From assembly GCA_963847665.1 (NCBI GenBank), contig CAWKAO010000003.1, positions 248,001-312,000 on the forward strand: a DNA stretch of 64,000 nt, in the 5' to 3' direction. The DNA is from CAWKAO01 sp963847665 (lineage in GTDB: Bacteria; Actinomycetota; Humimicrobiia; Humimicrobiales; Humimicrobiaceae). This document shows positions 19,163 to 29,564 of this stretch, in pieces (the stretch's first letter is position 1; each line of letters begins with the position of its first letter). Below the pieces are notes generated by a model. It searched no databases. It was not told the origin of the DNA and worked only from the letters and a program-made list of their open reading frames with translations. Both the position numbers and the translations under genes were made by a program.

Positions 19163-19181
19163 TCCTGTTTCCAATCAGCTG

Positions 19182-20880
19182 TTAAGAAATGTTATCTGGA
19201 AGTATCGATTTTTTGATCTTTGACCACTCATCCCTTAGAGTTGCAGTCCTGTTAAAGACAAGTTTTTCTCCCATCTGTATCTGGATCCACTGCAAAATAT
19301 CCGAGTCTTTCAAACTGATAGTGCTCCATTGGTTTTGCATCCAGAAGAGAAGGTTCAAGTTTGCATCCAGTAACTACTTTTAAAGAATCAGGATTTAAAT
19401 ACTCTTTATAGTCTTTTCCTTCTTCTGTTTTCAGGGGATTTTCAACTGTAAAAAGATTGTCATAAAGCCTGACTTCTGCATCGATGCAATGCTTTGCTGA
19501 TACCCAGTGAAGAGTAGCTTTTACTTTTCTGCCATCAGGAGCATCTCCTCCTTTTGTCAGAGGATCGTAAGTGCAGTGCAGTTCGGTCACTTTTCCGTTT
19601 TCGTCTTTGACTAAAGCGACACACTTAATAAAGTAAGCATATCTTAGCCGGACTTCCCTCCCGGGTGCAAGCCTGTAAAATTTATTGGGAGGTTCTTCCA
19701 TAAAATCTTCCCTCTCGATGTACATCACTTTTGAAAATGGGATCTTTCTTTTGCCGGCTGATAGGTCCTCAGGATTATTTATGGCTTCAAGCTCTTCGGT
19801 GGTATCATCAGGATAGTTGTCTATTATTATTTTTAAAGGGTCGATGACACCCATTACCCGGGGAGCTTTTTTATTAAGGTCCTCCCTGACAAAGTGCTCA
19901 AGAAAAGCGATCTCCACTGTACTCTCGGCTTTTGCAACTCCTATCGCCGAGCAGAAATTGCGTATTGCTTCAGGACTGTAACCTCTTCTCCTCATACCTG
20001 ATAATGTAGGCATCCTGGGGTCATCCCATCCGTTGACATGTTTCTTCCGCACCAGCTCCAGGAGGATCCTCTTGCTCATAACAGTATATGTGAGATTCAG
20101 CCTTGCGAATTCTATCTGGCGCGGAGGCCATATTCCAAGCTGGTCGATAAACCAGTCATATAGGGGACGGTGGTCCTCAAATTCAAGTGTGCATACTGAA
20201 TGCGTTATTTTTTCTATTGAATCTGACTGCCCGTGTGCCCAGTCATAGGTAGGGTAAATGCACCACTTGTCCTGTGTGCGGTGATGTTTTTTATGCAAAA
20301 TCCGATACATAACAGGATCCCTCATATTAAGATTGGGGGAAGACATATCTATTTTTGCCCTCAGTACTCTGGAACCATCGGAAAATTTTCCCAGCTTCAT
20401 CTTTTCAAAAAGATCAAGGTTCTCATCAATTGTGCGTTCCCTGTATGGGCTGTCTTTGCCAGGACTCTTTAAAGTACCCCTGTGCTCCCGTATTTCTTCG
20501 GCACTGAGGTCGCATACATATGCTCTGCCTTTTTTTATAAGAAGCACTGCAAATTCATATAACTTTTCAAAATAGTCACTTGCATAGTATTCCCTGTCCT
20601 GCCAGTCAAAACCCAGCCACCTGATATCCTTCTTTATAGAGTCGACATATTCAGATTCCTCTTTGGTGGGATTGGTATCATCAAACCTCAGGTTACAAAG
20701 GCCCCTATATTCCTCAGCAAGACCAAAATTAAGGCAGATCGCCTTGGCATGCCCGATGTGCAGGTATCCATTTGGTTCGGGAGGGAACCGGGTATGGACC
20801 TTTTTTATATTTTTGTTCTGGTCAAGGTCTCTATTAATAATATCCCTGACAAAATCAGTTTTTTCTGTAAAATCATTCAT
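19182..20880 (-). CDS. glnS: Glutaminyl-tRNA synthetase, C-terminal frame interrupted
   Basis: Class I synthetase charging tRNA-Gln. The HIGH motif is in YLHIGHAKA near residue 43, the KMSKS equivalent is VMSKR, and [15 protein letters not shown] with [12 protein letters not shown] are GlnRS-specific. The first frame stops at 19252 after DGRKTCL. Removing one A from a run of five (19263-19267) restores [13 protein letters not shown] and runs to TAA at 19182, giving the expected C-terminus and 565 residues. As a housekeeping enzyme it is unlikely to be truly broken, so this is taken as a one-base error. A TATAAA box lies 11 bases before the ATG with no Shine-Dalgarno. Confidence 0.92.
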
Positions 20881-20891
20881 ATACGCACAAT

Positions 20892-20897
20892 TTTATA
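20892..20897 (-). promoter_or_regulatory. Candidate -10 element of glnS (near-leaderless)
   Basis: TATAAA on the minus strand lies 11 bases before the glnS ATG, leaving room for a leader of only a few bases and no ribosome binding site. No convincing -35 was identified. Confidence 0.3.
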
Positions 20898-20916
20898 GAT
20901 CAACTAAATAAAAGTT

Positions 20917-21177
20917 TCATCGACTGAGTCTTTCAGAAATCTTACTTATCAAATATTCAAAATTATTATTCTTATAATAATCTCTTAACTGGGGTTCAAG
21001 AATTGAACCAAGGGTAACATTATACTCTTTTTTGCCAAATTGGTGGATGATTTTTTTGACTTTAACAAGTTCTTTTTCATCCTGTGTTATTTCAATTCCT
21101 TTCTTTAAGATAAATTCTATATCAAAAGCGTCCCTTATTTCCTTCAATTTCAAATATTTCCTGTTTTTGAAGTTCAT
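20917..21177 (-). pseudogene. Remnant resembling the C-terminus of an AbiEii-type nucleotidyltransferase toxin
   Basis: An 86-residue reading frame. The segment LKEIRDAFDIEFILKKG followed by a short charged helical tail recalls the C-terminal part of AbiEii/AbiGii-family nucleotidyltransferase toxins, where an R-D-x-x-D-I motif precedes the last helices. The nucleotidyltransferase catalytic motifs would lie upstream but are absent; the 380 bases before it show no coding continuation. Most likely a decayed toxin-antitoxin fragment, although an independent small protein cannot be excluded. Confidence 0.35.
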
Positions 21178-21558
21178 CCATCTTTATTAACTATATATTG
21201 ATATGTCTGTTTATTATAATTACCTACCTATTATTTAAAAAATTAATACAATAATTCCTCATTCTTTAAATTAATTAATCCATTCAAAAATAGGTTCGAA
21301 ATTTCACACCTTTTGGCAGCCAATAAAATCTATTTGTTGAAGAGATATATAAGCTATTTATTCTATTATAGAAATCCTCTTGGTTTATTTTTATTTCATA
21401 ATATCTATTTATTAAAAAATCCTTCTTTTGCCTGATTATTTTATATTATATAATATCTTTCTGGTGCCAACACTCCGGTATTATTATTTTAAAAAGGCAA
21501 CAGGTTTAATAATTGCTGTTAAAATGTTTTGATAGATTAAGGATTTGGGGAAAGAACA
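21178..21558. other. Intergenic AT-rich spacer without recognisable gene
   Basis: No coding frame or RNA gene is supported here. A possible weak promoter for the downstream membrane-protein gene is TTGCCT (21428-21433) and TATAAT (21449-21454), 15 bases apart. The rest is very AT-rich and may be decayed sequence linked to the toxin-like remnant next to it. Confidence 0.4.
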
Positions 21559-23004
21559 ATGGAATTAGAAAAGAAAAAATACTGGATCCTGCTTTACGGT
21601 CTTGCAGTAGGTGTTTTATTTGATATCTTTTTTTACAATAAGACACTCGGGATTTCCTACCCTGCATTCATTGTCCTGATCATCATGGTAGTTGCTATGG
21701 TCTTTTACAAAGACTTTGGAAGATTAAAGAACAAAGCATGGATATGGTCGATTCCCATTATCATGCTTTCACTGACCTTTGCTATCTATTCAAACCAGAT
21801 ACTGAAAATATTGAATTTTTTAATAATCCTGTATTTATTGGTGATGATGACATCCCTGGTCTCCGATACAAACAGGTCTGATTGGTCTGATATAAGGTTT
21901 TTAGCAGATTTCTTTAAAAGAATCTTTATGCCATTCAGATTTATTCATATGCCTTTTATAACCTTTTTCAGGATAAAGGGTGATGATGGACAGGATAAAA
22001 GAAGGGTGTTACCAAGGATAGCTATAGGTCTCTTGATATCTATACCGATACTTGCCCTTATAATATGGCTACTTTCCTCTGCGGATATCGTCTTTAAGGA
22101 CTTATTTATAAATATACCTGTATCGAAAATAATAAAACATTTCTTTTTAATCCTTGCTATAACAGTATACGCCATCTGTTTTCTATGGTCACTGCTAAAG
22201 GCCCATGATGAAGACAGGCAAGAAAAATACAGTAAGATAAAATGGAAAAGGTTTCTAGACCCTGTCATCCTGATAACTTTACTTTTTCTCTTAAACGTTG
22301 TATTTACGGTGTTTTCAATCATACAGTTTAAATACCTGTTTGGAGGAGAGTCTTTCATACTTCCATCTGCTTATACATATGCAGAGTATGCGAGAAGAGG
22401 TTTTTTTGAGCTTGTAGTGGTGGCGATCATCAATTTTATAATATTACTTTTAGCAATATCCTTTATAAAAAGAGAAAACAGAAAGACCCACCTTTTAAGT
22501 AAGATGCTTCTTTCTCTTTTAGCTGGTTTCACATTTGTGATGCTTTCATCGGCTTTTTACAGGATGCTGGTGTACGAACAGGCTTATGGCTTTACATATC
22601 TCAGGATATTTGTACAGGCATTCATGGTTCTGATGTTTTTCCTTTTTATACTCAATATAGTGTTTATCTGGTATCAGAGGCTGCCAATAATAAAAGGGTA
22701 CTTTATAACCACCCTTGTGGTCTACATCCTGCTTAATTTTGCTAATGTCGATGTGATAATAGCTCGAAACAATATTTACCGTTATGAAAAGACCGGGCAG
22801 ATAGATATGGATTATTTAAAAGAGCTTTCCTATGATGCTACTCCTGAACTGGAAAGACTTCTGTCTGATGATAGCAAAAAAGATGCTGTCATTAGTTATT
22901 TCAATGAAATAAAACCAGGCCTCGAAAGCCAGATAAGCTGGCAAAGCTTTAATCTTTCAAGGTCAAGTGCAATAAAGATAATAGAAAGATACACCCAAAA
23001 ATAG
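21559..23004 (+). CDS. DUF4173-type multi-pass membrane protein
   Basis: A 481-residue membrane protein with about twelve hydrophobic segments and a C-terminal soluble tail of about 85 residues. The arrangement, the long loop after the fourth segment and the late NIYRYEKTGQIDMDYLKELSYDATPEL stretch match DUF4153/DUF4173 proteins, whose function is unknown. GGGGAAAG before the ATG is a fair ribosome binding site. Monocistronic, convergent with the aldo/keto reductase operon (12 bases between stops). Confidence 0.75.
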   Translation: MELEKKKYWILLYGLAVGVLFDIFFYNKTLGISYPAFIVLIIMVVAMVFYKDFGRLKNKAWIWSIPIIMLSLTFAIYSNQILKILNFLIILYLLVMMTSLVSDTNRSDWSDIRFLADFFKRIFMPFRFIHMPFITFFRIKGDDGQDKRRVLPRIAIGLLISIPILALIIWLLSSADIVFKDLFINIPVSKIIKHFFLILAITVYAICFLWSLLKAHDEDRQEKYSKIKWKRFLDPVILITLLFLLNVVFTVFSIIQFKYLFGGESFILPSAYTYAEYARRGFFELVVVAIINFIILLLAISFIKRENRKTHLLSKMLLSLLAGFTFVMLSSAFYRMLVYEQAYGFTYLRIFVQAFMVLMFFLFILNIVFIWYQRLPIIKGYFITTLVVYILLNFANVDVIIARNNIYRYEKTGQIDMDYLKELSYDATPELERLLSDDSKKDAVISYFNEIKPGLESQISWQSFNLSRSSAIKIIERYTQK

Positions 23005-23016
23005 GACAGGGCAGAA

Positions 23017-24162
23017 TTAGATTCCAAAGATCTTAAGAGCTTTTTCCATATTTGATATTACAGAAACATCAAAAGGGCATCTTTCCTCACACGTTTTACA
23101 TTTTTTACATGCAGAAGCCTTAATATCTATCATTAAATATTTTTTATTTAATAAATCTGTCAACCCCGCTTTAGCAGCATCTGCCAACTGGGTGATGGCC
23201 GCAATATCCAGCCCCTCAGGGCAAGGTTGACAATGATTGCAGTACATGCACTTTCCCTTTAAATTTAAATCAAGGTTTTCTATCAGAAAAGAATGGTCTC
23301 TTTCAGTATCTGTTGCTTTCAGGTATCTTAGAGCACTTTTTACTTCTGAAGCGTTTTTACATCCCGGTATTACAGTAGAAACTCCTGGACGGGTCAAAGC
23401 ATAATTTAGACATTGTAAAACAGCTTTTCTTCTTTCGGAAATATCTTTTAATAAGGAAAATATTCTGCCAGCTCCATAAGGCTTCATTGCTACAAAACCA
23501 ATGTCTCTTTGCATGCACTCCTGATAAAGTAAAGCCCTTTCTTTAATGTTATGAGCAGTAGCTATTAATTCTTTGTTGCGGTTGTCTAATATTTCATCAT
23601 GTCCTGTGGTACCAGGAAGAATATCAAATGCAGGGTTGACCGGAAACATAAAAACCTCTAAATAACCACTTCTTAAAGCTTTAAGAGACACTGGGACTTT
23701 ATGACTGCTAAAACCTATAAATCTTGCCCGGCCTTTTTTTTTAAGTTCTAGGGCCAGATCTAATATACCCCCGTTTCCAAATGCTTCTTCAAACTCAGTC
23801 TCTTCATTGATATTATGTAGAAAAAGAATATCTATATAATCAGTTTGGAGTCTTTTATAAAAATCATTAATAAATTTTTCAGAAATCTTTACATCTCTTG
23901 TCTTTGCATACTGACCTTTCACATCAATACAACCAAGATGACCTGCTAATAGTAATTTTTTTCTGTGTTTTTTAAGGACAATTCCAAGATTATCTCTTGC
24001 ATCCGGAGAACCCATAAAAATATCAATATAATTAACACCACCTTCAATTGCTTCAAGAACGACTTCTTCGACTTTTTCTAATGGATCATGCCAGACATAT
24101 TCCGTACCAAGTCCTATTACCCCTACATCGATATCAGTTTTTCCTAGACGTCTAAATTCCAT
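23017..24162 (-). CDS. Aldo/keto reductase-fold protein with C-terminal 2[4Fe-4S] domain
   Basis: A 381-residue protein. Residues 1 to about 270 form an AKR barrel (FRRLGKTDIDVGVIGLGTE, DILFLHN); the C-terminus carries two ferredoxin-like cysteine groups, CMYCNHCQPCP and CKKCKTCEERCP. The catalytic Asp is in YIDIFM and the His in LFLHN, but the usual Tyr of the DxxxxY motif and the catalytic Lys are not seen (the latter position reads AGHLG). Known relatives share this divergent pattern and their substrates are unknown. Last gene of the arabinose operon. Confidence 0.8.
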   Translation of the reverse strand: MEFRRLGKTDIDVGVIGLGTEYVWHDPLEKVEEVVLEAIEGGVNYIDIFMGSPDARDNLGIVLKKHRKKLLLAGHLGCIDVKGQYAKTRDVKISEKFINDFYKRLQTDYIDILFLHNINEETEFEEAFGNGGILDLALELKKKGRARFIGFSSHKVPVSLKALRSGYLEVFMFPVNPAFDILPGTTGHDEILDNRNKELIATAHNIKERALLYQECMQRDIGFVAMKPYGAGRIFSLLKDISERRKAVLQCLNYALTRPGVSTVIPGCKNASEVKSALRYLKATDTERDHSFLIENLDLNLKGKCMYCNHCQPCPEGLDIAAITQLADAAKAGLTDLLNKKYLMIDIKASACKKCKTCEERCPFDVSVISNMEKALKIFGI

Positions 24163-24200
24163 TAATCAGCCCTATTTTTTTTAAATAATAAATAAATTGA

Positions 24201-25474
24201 TTAACTATCTATCATGCTATTCAATTTTTCCCTATAGTATTTGAAATTATCCCAATTGACTTCAGGGGGGATGCAATGATCTGCAAATGGTATATATCCT
24301 CCCTGGTCCAATAACCATTTTACCGGTTCTAAAATCTCATCTATTCTTTTTTTATCCTTGGAAATTTCAAACTTAGGTATGCCACCCATTATAAAGAAAT
24401 CAGGATATTTTTTCCTGAGAGAAATAACATCCATCCCTGCACTTACTTCCATTGGATACATTCCTGTGACACCTGCTTCAATGAAAATAGGGACAAGTTC
24501 ATTGCAATCACCGTCTGTATCAATTAAAAATATATCTATTTTTTTACTTTTCAAGAAATCTGCTATCTTTTTATAATAGGGGGATATAAACTCTTTTACT
24601 ATTTTTGGGGAAACCATGGATCCCTTTCCTGATGAGATATCTTCCCACAGGTTGCATAGATCGACGTCTACATAGGATAATATTTCTTCCCATAATGCGA
24701 TCCAGATATCTGTCAACCTATCAAGGATATCTTTTATAAGATCAGGATGATCATAATAAAATAAAAATAAATTCTTATATCCTATTAAATGTGTAAGAGT
24801 ACCAAAGATACCGTTAGGGTATCCTCCTAATGCCAGAGGATAGCTTCTGTTTTTATATTCATTTACTAACTCGATCCAATTTTCTGGTAGTCTTTCTTTA
24901 ATATTATTAAGGTTCATTCTTTCTTCTTTTATTTTTTCCCATGTCTTCCAGTCTTTAATGGGCCAGTCCAGTCCTGTCGGTAATACCTGTTCAGACTTTG
25001 AAAATCTTCTTATGCCACCATCCAGGTCCTTATAATCGATATATCTTTCGTCTTCCTTCAGTATCTCCGGTTTAAACTGGGGATAAAAAAGCTGTTCTGC
25101 ACATACGATCACCTGGATCTCATCCATCTTAAAATAATCTTTGACATCAGTTTCAAATACAAAACCCTGAGAGGGCCAGTACAACCCGCCGCCGCAAGCT
25201 ATAATACCATCAGGGAGTTTTGGCTTTCTGTCAGGCTGTTTATATACTTTTTCGAATAGGTTTTCTTTCTTTTTTAAAAAATGGCTCCAAACTGTTGTGT
25301 ACAATGATGTGGTTGTATTTACTATATTTGTAGGTACTGTAGGGTAATTATTTTTTGGAAGTCCCTCATCATACCATCTCTCCAGAGTTGCACCCCAGTA
25401 ACCAAACTCCCATTTTATTGATTTTGCCCCTTTTTTAGGTGGGCAGTCTCAATAAAATTTTCTCTTGCGTTCAT
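24201..25474 (-). CDS. Uroporphyrinogen decarboxylase-superfamily protein beside arabinose isomerase, N-terminal frame interrupted
   Basis: A URO-D-fold protein of about 424 residues. The clear long frame begins at 25304, but codons upstream in two frames encode a conserved-looking start: MNARENFIETAHLKKG, then, after a missing A in the A-run at 25431-25436, AKSIKWEFGYWGATLERWY. The core has an IDTDGDCNELVPIF segment, MGGIPKFEI and GGYIPFADHCIPPEV. The family includes methyltransferases and decarboxylases. With no heme or corrinoid genes nearby and an isomerase upstream, a sugar-linked function is inferred but unknown. Paralogue of the protein at 6465-7619. Confidence 0.75.
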
Positions 25475-25541
25475 TCAATTTTGTCCTTTCAAATATTGAA
25501 GTAATTAAGCCTTATTTATCTTACACTTTGTTTTTTTAAAT

Positions 25542-26954
25542 TCAAACTCCGACACACTTAAAACCCATGACTTCAGCAAATACTTCTATTTCTCTTGATA
25601 GATCACCGATGCCAAGAGAGCTGTGATGAATAGGTCCGTGCTGGCACCATTCGTCAACAAACTGATATATGGGTTTACCTATCTTAAGCCTGCCATTTGG
25701 ATTTCCAACATGAAGACTATCGCCTTCAACAACTTCTCCAGTAGTATAAATAAGTTTAAAAGTATCGACTTCTGGATCTGATTGAGTCAAATTGAGCAAA
25801 GTTACCGGACCCTTTTTAAGATTGAAATCGATTCCCAGACCGTGCCCTGTTTTGCCATGATGTATTTTTAGATGCTGAAGCCTGGGTTTTCCTTCAGATA
25901 CATTGAAATTAACAGGCCCGTCATGGCTTATCAGCAGAAACTCATTTTTGTAATCTATCGTGTTAAATTCCAGGAACATCCCACCTGCACCCATCAGATC
26001 CATTGCTTTCATTGCCATTGCAGTCTTGACATCTCCTTCTGTCACTCCCGGTACCCCCAAAGCAGAAAGCCGTGAACCGGCCAAATTGGACTGGGAACGA
26101 AGCTGGGTGACTACTTCTTTGACTCCCCACCAGTAATAGCCATATGCATTGATATCATATCTATTTATTATTTTTTCAAATACTACAGCGATCTTAGCAG
26201 ATTCCTTCATGTGCTCATTTGTGACTGTGTCATCGACTTCATAAAATTCCCTGAGCTGAGAGTACATATCATCAAGCTGCCGATCGGTCACTTTATAATA
26301 TTCTTCTTCAAATTCCTCAACTTCAGGCCTTAAAAACATTTTTCCTGTTGCTTTCAATAATCTATGGTCATCAGCAGGCATATCTGTCATATTGGTATAG
26401 GTGTTACCTATTATGGCAAAGTTTAAATCTTTAAACTTTTTACCAGCTGCTGCACCTATTGAATCCTTCTCTATTTCCATCCAAAAACGCTTATCATTTA
26501 ACCAGCCTGTTATTACCATGAACTTCCTGCCTATGCGGACTAAAGTGCTTGCATATTCAGGCATACAGCAGATCCCGGTATGATGCAGCCACTCAGCAGT
26601 ATCTGCCGACTTATAATCATAAGTCTCATCTTCATGAGTTGCCAGTAACCTTACGGGAACATCCAGCTGTTTAATACAGGGGACAATGATCATTCCTGTC
26701 GAATAACCAAAAGGAAGAATGAATAATATGTCTATATCATTTTCCTTAAACATTTTTCCTGCTTGCTCTGATAGTTCAGGGGTATCAATAAATTTTGCCT
26801 GGACCACATCTCCGATTTTTTCAAATTCCCTTAAATATTTTTCATACATACTGCTGCCGATTTTCTCAAGCTGAGGGTACTGGGCCCAGTACACTTTTAA
26901 TCCTGAATACATCAGTCCTATTTTTGGCTTTACCCTTCTGTCCAAAATCCCCAT
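25542..26954 (-). CDS. L-fucose/L-arabinose isomerase family protein, probable arabinose isomerase
   Basis: A 470-residue protein of the fucose/arabinose isomerase superfamily. It has ILFILPFGYSTG, THEDETYDYKSADTAEWLHHTGIC-type sequence near residue 110, a GVPGVTEGDVKTAMAMKAM segment and a His-rich C-terminal metal site (QHGPIHHSS). It is not the classical E. coli-like AraA sequence. Its placement directly downstream of araB and araD makes conversion of L-arabinose to L-ribulose the most economical role; another pentose or 6-deoxyhexose remains possible. Confidence 0.78.
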   Translation of the reverse strand: MGILDRRVKPKIGLMYSGLKVYWAQYPQLEKIGSSMYEKYLREFEKIGDVVQAKFIDTPELSEQAGKMFKENDIDILFILPFGYSTGMIIVPCIKQLDVPVRLLATHEDETYDYKSADTAEWLHHTGICCMPEYASTLVRIGRKFMVITGWLNDKRFWMEIEKDSIGAAAGKKFKDLNFAIIGNTYTNMTDMPADDHRLLKATGKMFLRPEVEEFEEEYYKVTDRQLDDMYSQLREFYEVDDTVTNEHMKESAKIAVVFEKIINRYDINAYGYYWWGVKEVVTQLRSQSNLAGSRLSALGVPGVTEGDVKTAMAMKAMDLMGAGGMFLEFNTIDYKNEFLLISHDGPVNFNVSEGKPRLQHLKIHHGKTGHGLGIDFNLKKGPVTLLNLTQSDPEVDTFKLIYTTGEVVEGDSLHVGNPNGRLKIGKPIYQFVDEWCQHGPIHHSSLGIGDLSREIEVFAEVMGFKCVGV

Positions 26955-27079
26955 TAAGTGTTCTCCTTATACTAAATTTATTTAAAATTCTTTCTTTTTA
27001 AACCTAAATTTTGTGGTGCTAGTTTATAAGCCGAGCTATAAACTAATTATATTATAGGAATACTATCTACGTTTGGTAA

Positions 27080-27787
27080 TTAAGATTGGCCATAATATGC
27101 ATTTTTACCGTGTTTTCTCAGGTAATGTTTATCCAGCAACTCTTTCTTAATGCTCCTGACGTCTGGATTTAACATCGTGGAATAGAAACTGGTCTTTGCT
27201 ATTTCTTCCAGGAGCATACTGATCTCAACAGCTTCTGCAGCACTGGCCCCCCAGGTAAACGGTCCATGGCAGGCAACAAGGCAGGCTCTCATCGCCCTAT
27301 AATCGATTTTTTTCTTCTTTATTGTCTTTATTATCAGAGTGCCTGTTCCCTTTTCATAATCTGTTGAGATCTGTTTGTTTGAGATAACTTCAGTACACGG
27401 TACATCTCCATAAAAGTAGTCAGCATGTGTCGTTCCAAGACAGGGTATTGATAGTCTGGCCTGAGCCCAGGCTGTAGCAAATCTTGAATGGGTGTGTACC
27501 ACCCCGCCAATATCATCGAATCTCTTGTACAGCTCCAGGTGGGTCCTGGTATCAGAAGAAGGATTTAATTTGCTGTCAATTTTGTTACCATCCAGATCTA
27601 ACAGGACCATATCTTCTATTTTAAGCCTATCATAATCCACTCCACTTGGCTTGATTGACACTATTTTATTTTTTCTGTCTATCCCTGATACATTTCCAAA
27701 TGTAAACATCACCAGCCCGCTTTTTGACAGGGCGATATTTGCATTAAATACATCTTTCTTAAGTTTTAATATTTTTTCATCAGTCAT
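27080..27787 (-). CDS. araD: L-ribulose-5-phosphate 4-epimerase
   Basis: A 235-residue class II aldolase/adducin-fold enzyme giving D-xylulose-5-phosphate, the last step of arabinose catabolism. Visible features are GNVSGIDR near residue 32, KPSGVDYD, the zinc site VVHTHSRFATAWAQ, GTTHADYF with the catalytic Asp, and the third zinc His in CHGPFTWG. Length matches AraD/SgbE/UlaF; araB directly upstream (21 bases) favours AraD. Confidence 0.92.
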   Translation of the reverse strand: MTDEKILKLKKDVFNANIALSKSGLVMFTFGNVSGIDRKNKIVSIKPSGVDYDRLKIEDMVLLDLDGNKIDSKLNPSSDTRTHLELYKRFDDIGGVVHTHSRFATAWAQARLSIPCLGTTHADYFYGDVPCTEVISNKQISTDYEKGTGTLIIKTIKKKKIDYRAMRACLVACHGPFTWGASAAEAVEISMLLEEIAKTSFYSTMLNPDVRSIKKELLDKHYLRKHGKNAYYGQS

Positions 27788-27808
27788 GGTTTTTTGAATT
27801 TAATGATA

Positions 27809-29497
27809 TTAAATACTCCCCAATTTCCTCATGATATCTTCCAGGCATTTTCCTGTTTCCTGATAGGTCTTATAAAGCTCCCTGTAAGTCTCGACACTTT
27901 TCTTTTCTGGATTGTAGACTTTTATAAAACCGCTTGACATATTTTTCTGGGCCTCTGGGATGTTTTTATAATACCCGGAAGCAACAGCTCCAAAAATTGC
28001 GGCCCCCAACGCCACTGCCTGAAAAGATTCTGCGACCCTGACAGGCATATCGATAACGTCTGCGAGTATTTGCATCACAAGCGGGGATTTTTGAGGAATC
28101 CCTCCTATCGCCACGACTTCATCTATTACAAGGCCATCCTGCCTGAATTTGTCGATTATGGCTTTTGAGCCAAATGCAGTGGCTTCCACAAAGGCCCTGT
28201 ACATCTTTACGGCATCTGTTCCCAGATTGAGCCCGATTATTGCGCCTTTTAATCTCTGGTCTGCAAAAGGTGTTCTTCTGCCATTTAACCAGTCAAGCGC
28301 CAGAAGTCCGGTGTCCTGCGGTTTTAATTTCTCAGCATCCACTTCTATCTGTTTGATTATATTATTGCTGATCTCATCTGAAAGCTTATTCTTCAAAACG
28401 TCATCAAGTAATCCGGATAGGGGCAAAAGCCTTAAAACCGGCCAGAAAATTATATCCTTAAACCATGCATAAACATCACCGAATGAAGACTGTCCGGCTT
28501 CATAACCAAGCATTCCCGGGACTATAGACCCATCGACCTGTCCACATATTCCGGAGATAAGGTTTTCTGAAGCACCCTTTGGTCCGACAGCCATATCACA
28601 GCAAGATGTCCCAAGGACTTTTATAAAAACCCCGTCTTTGATGCCTGCTCCGACAGCTCCCATATGCGGGTCAAATGCTCCAACTGTTACTGCGATCCCT
28701 TCTTTTAGTCCAAGCTTTTTAGCAAATTCTTTTGATAAGGCGCCTGCTGAAATATCGGAAGTGAAAGTCTCCTCATACAACCTGTCCTTTAAACCCTTAA
28801 GCAGCGGGTCCACCTTTACAAGAAATTCTTCTGACGGCAGGCCTCCCCAATCTTTGTGCCACATCGCCTTATGGCCTGCAGCGCACCTGCTTCTCTTCAT
28901 TTTCTTCGGGTCCAGGTTGCCTGTCATGACTGCCGGTATCCAGTCAGCAAGTTCGACCCAGGAATAAGCTGCCTCCCTTACCTGTCTGTCTTCTCTAAGG
29001 ACATGCAGTATTTTTGACCAGAACCATTCTGAAGAATAAACACCGCCCTCATATTTTGTATAGTCAACGCCGCCCCAGCTCTTTGAGACCTTATTTATAA
29101 GTTCAGCTTCATTTATTGCTGTATGGTCCTTCCACAATACAAACATTGCGTTTGGATTATTAGAAAAATCATCCTTTAGAGCCAGTATTTCACCATCTTT
29201 GTCCACTGGAGCTGGAGTCGAGCCAGTAGTATCCACACCTATACCGATTACACTCTCGCCGGTGCCGGCGGGCATTTCCGCTAAAGTACCTTTTATTGCC
29301 TCCTCAAAAGATTCAAGATAATCCAGAGGATGATGCCTGAACTGGTTTTTAGATGGTTCGGAATATTTTCCTTCTCCCCATCTTTTATAATATGAGACAA
29401 AACTTGATCTTTCTTTTCCATTGTCGACGTCTACCAGCAAAGCTCTTACTGAATCTGTACCGAAATCAAGGCCGATCACATATTTGCTATTATTCAT
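27809..29497 (-). CDS. araB: L-ribulokinase
   Basis: A 562-residue FGGY kinase with a ribulokinase-type N-terminus (IGLDFGTDSVRALLVD), GIGVDTTGSTPAPVD, the catalytic-Asp region AVTVGAFDPHMGAVGAGI, and the AraB-specific GTSCCDMAVGP and PGMLGYEAGQSSFGDVYAWF segments. It phosphorylates L-ribulose at O5 using ATP. It lies between the E1 beta gene and araD in one operon. Confidence 0.92.
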   Translation of the reverse strand: MNNSKYVIGLDFGTDSVRALLVDVDNGKERSSFVSYYKRWGEGKYSEPSKNQFRHHPLDYLESFEEAIKGTLAEMPAGTGESVIGIGVDTTGSTPAPVDKDGEILALKDDFSNNPNAMFVLWKDHTAINEAELINKVSKSWGGVDYTKYEGGVYSSEWFWSKILHVLREDRQVREAAYSWVELADWIPAVMTGNLDPKKMKRSRCAAGHKAMWHKDWGGLPSEEFLVKVDPLLKGLKDRLYEETFTSDISAGALSKEFAKKLGLKEGIAVTVGAFDPHMGAVGAGIKDGVFIKVLGTSCCDMAVGPKGASENLISGICGQVDGSIVPGMLGYEAGQSSFGDVYAWFKDIIFWPVLRLLPLSGLLDDVLKNKLSDEISNNIIKQIEVDAEKLKPQDTGLLALDWLNGRRTPFADQRLKGAIIGLNLGTDAVKMYRAFVEATAFGSKAIIDKFRQDGLVIDEVVAIGGIPQKSPLVMQILADVIDMPVRVAESFQAVALGAAIFGAVASGYYKNIPEAQKNMSSGFIKVYNPEKKSVETYRELYKTYQETGKCLEDIMRKLGSI

Positions 29498-29564
29498 TTA
29501 TTCTCCTATCTTAATATATTTAATGAGATAAGAAATTTTATTTCATCCTAAAGCACTCTTTGAA

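Noticed and set aside
21285..21320. tRNA-like T-loop (GGTTCGAA) in the spacer before the DUF4173 gene
   Set aside because: The flanking bases do not form a five-pair T-stem, and no acceptor or anticodon arm could be drawn, so a tRNA or attachment site is not supported.
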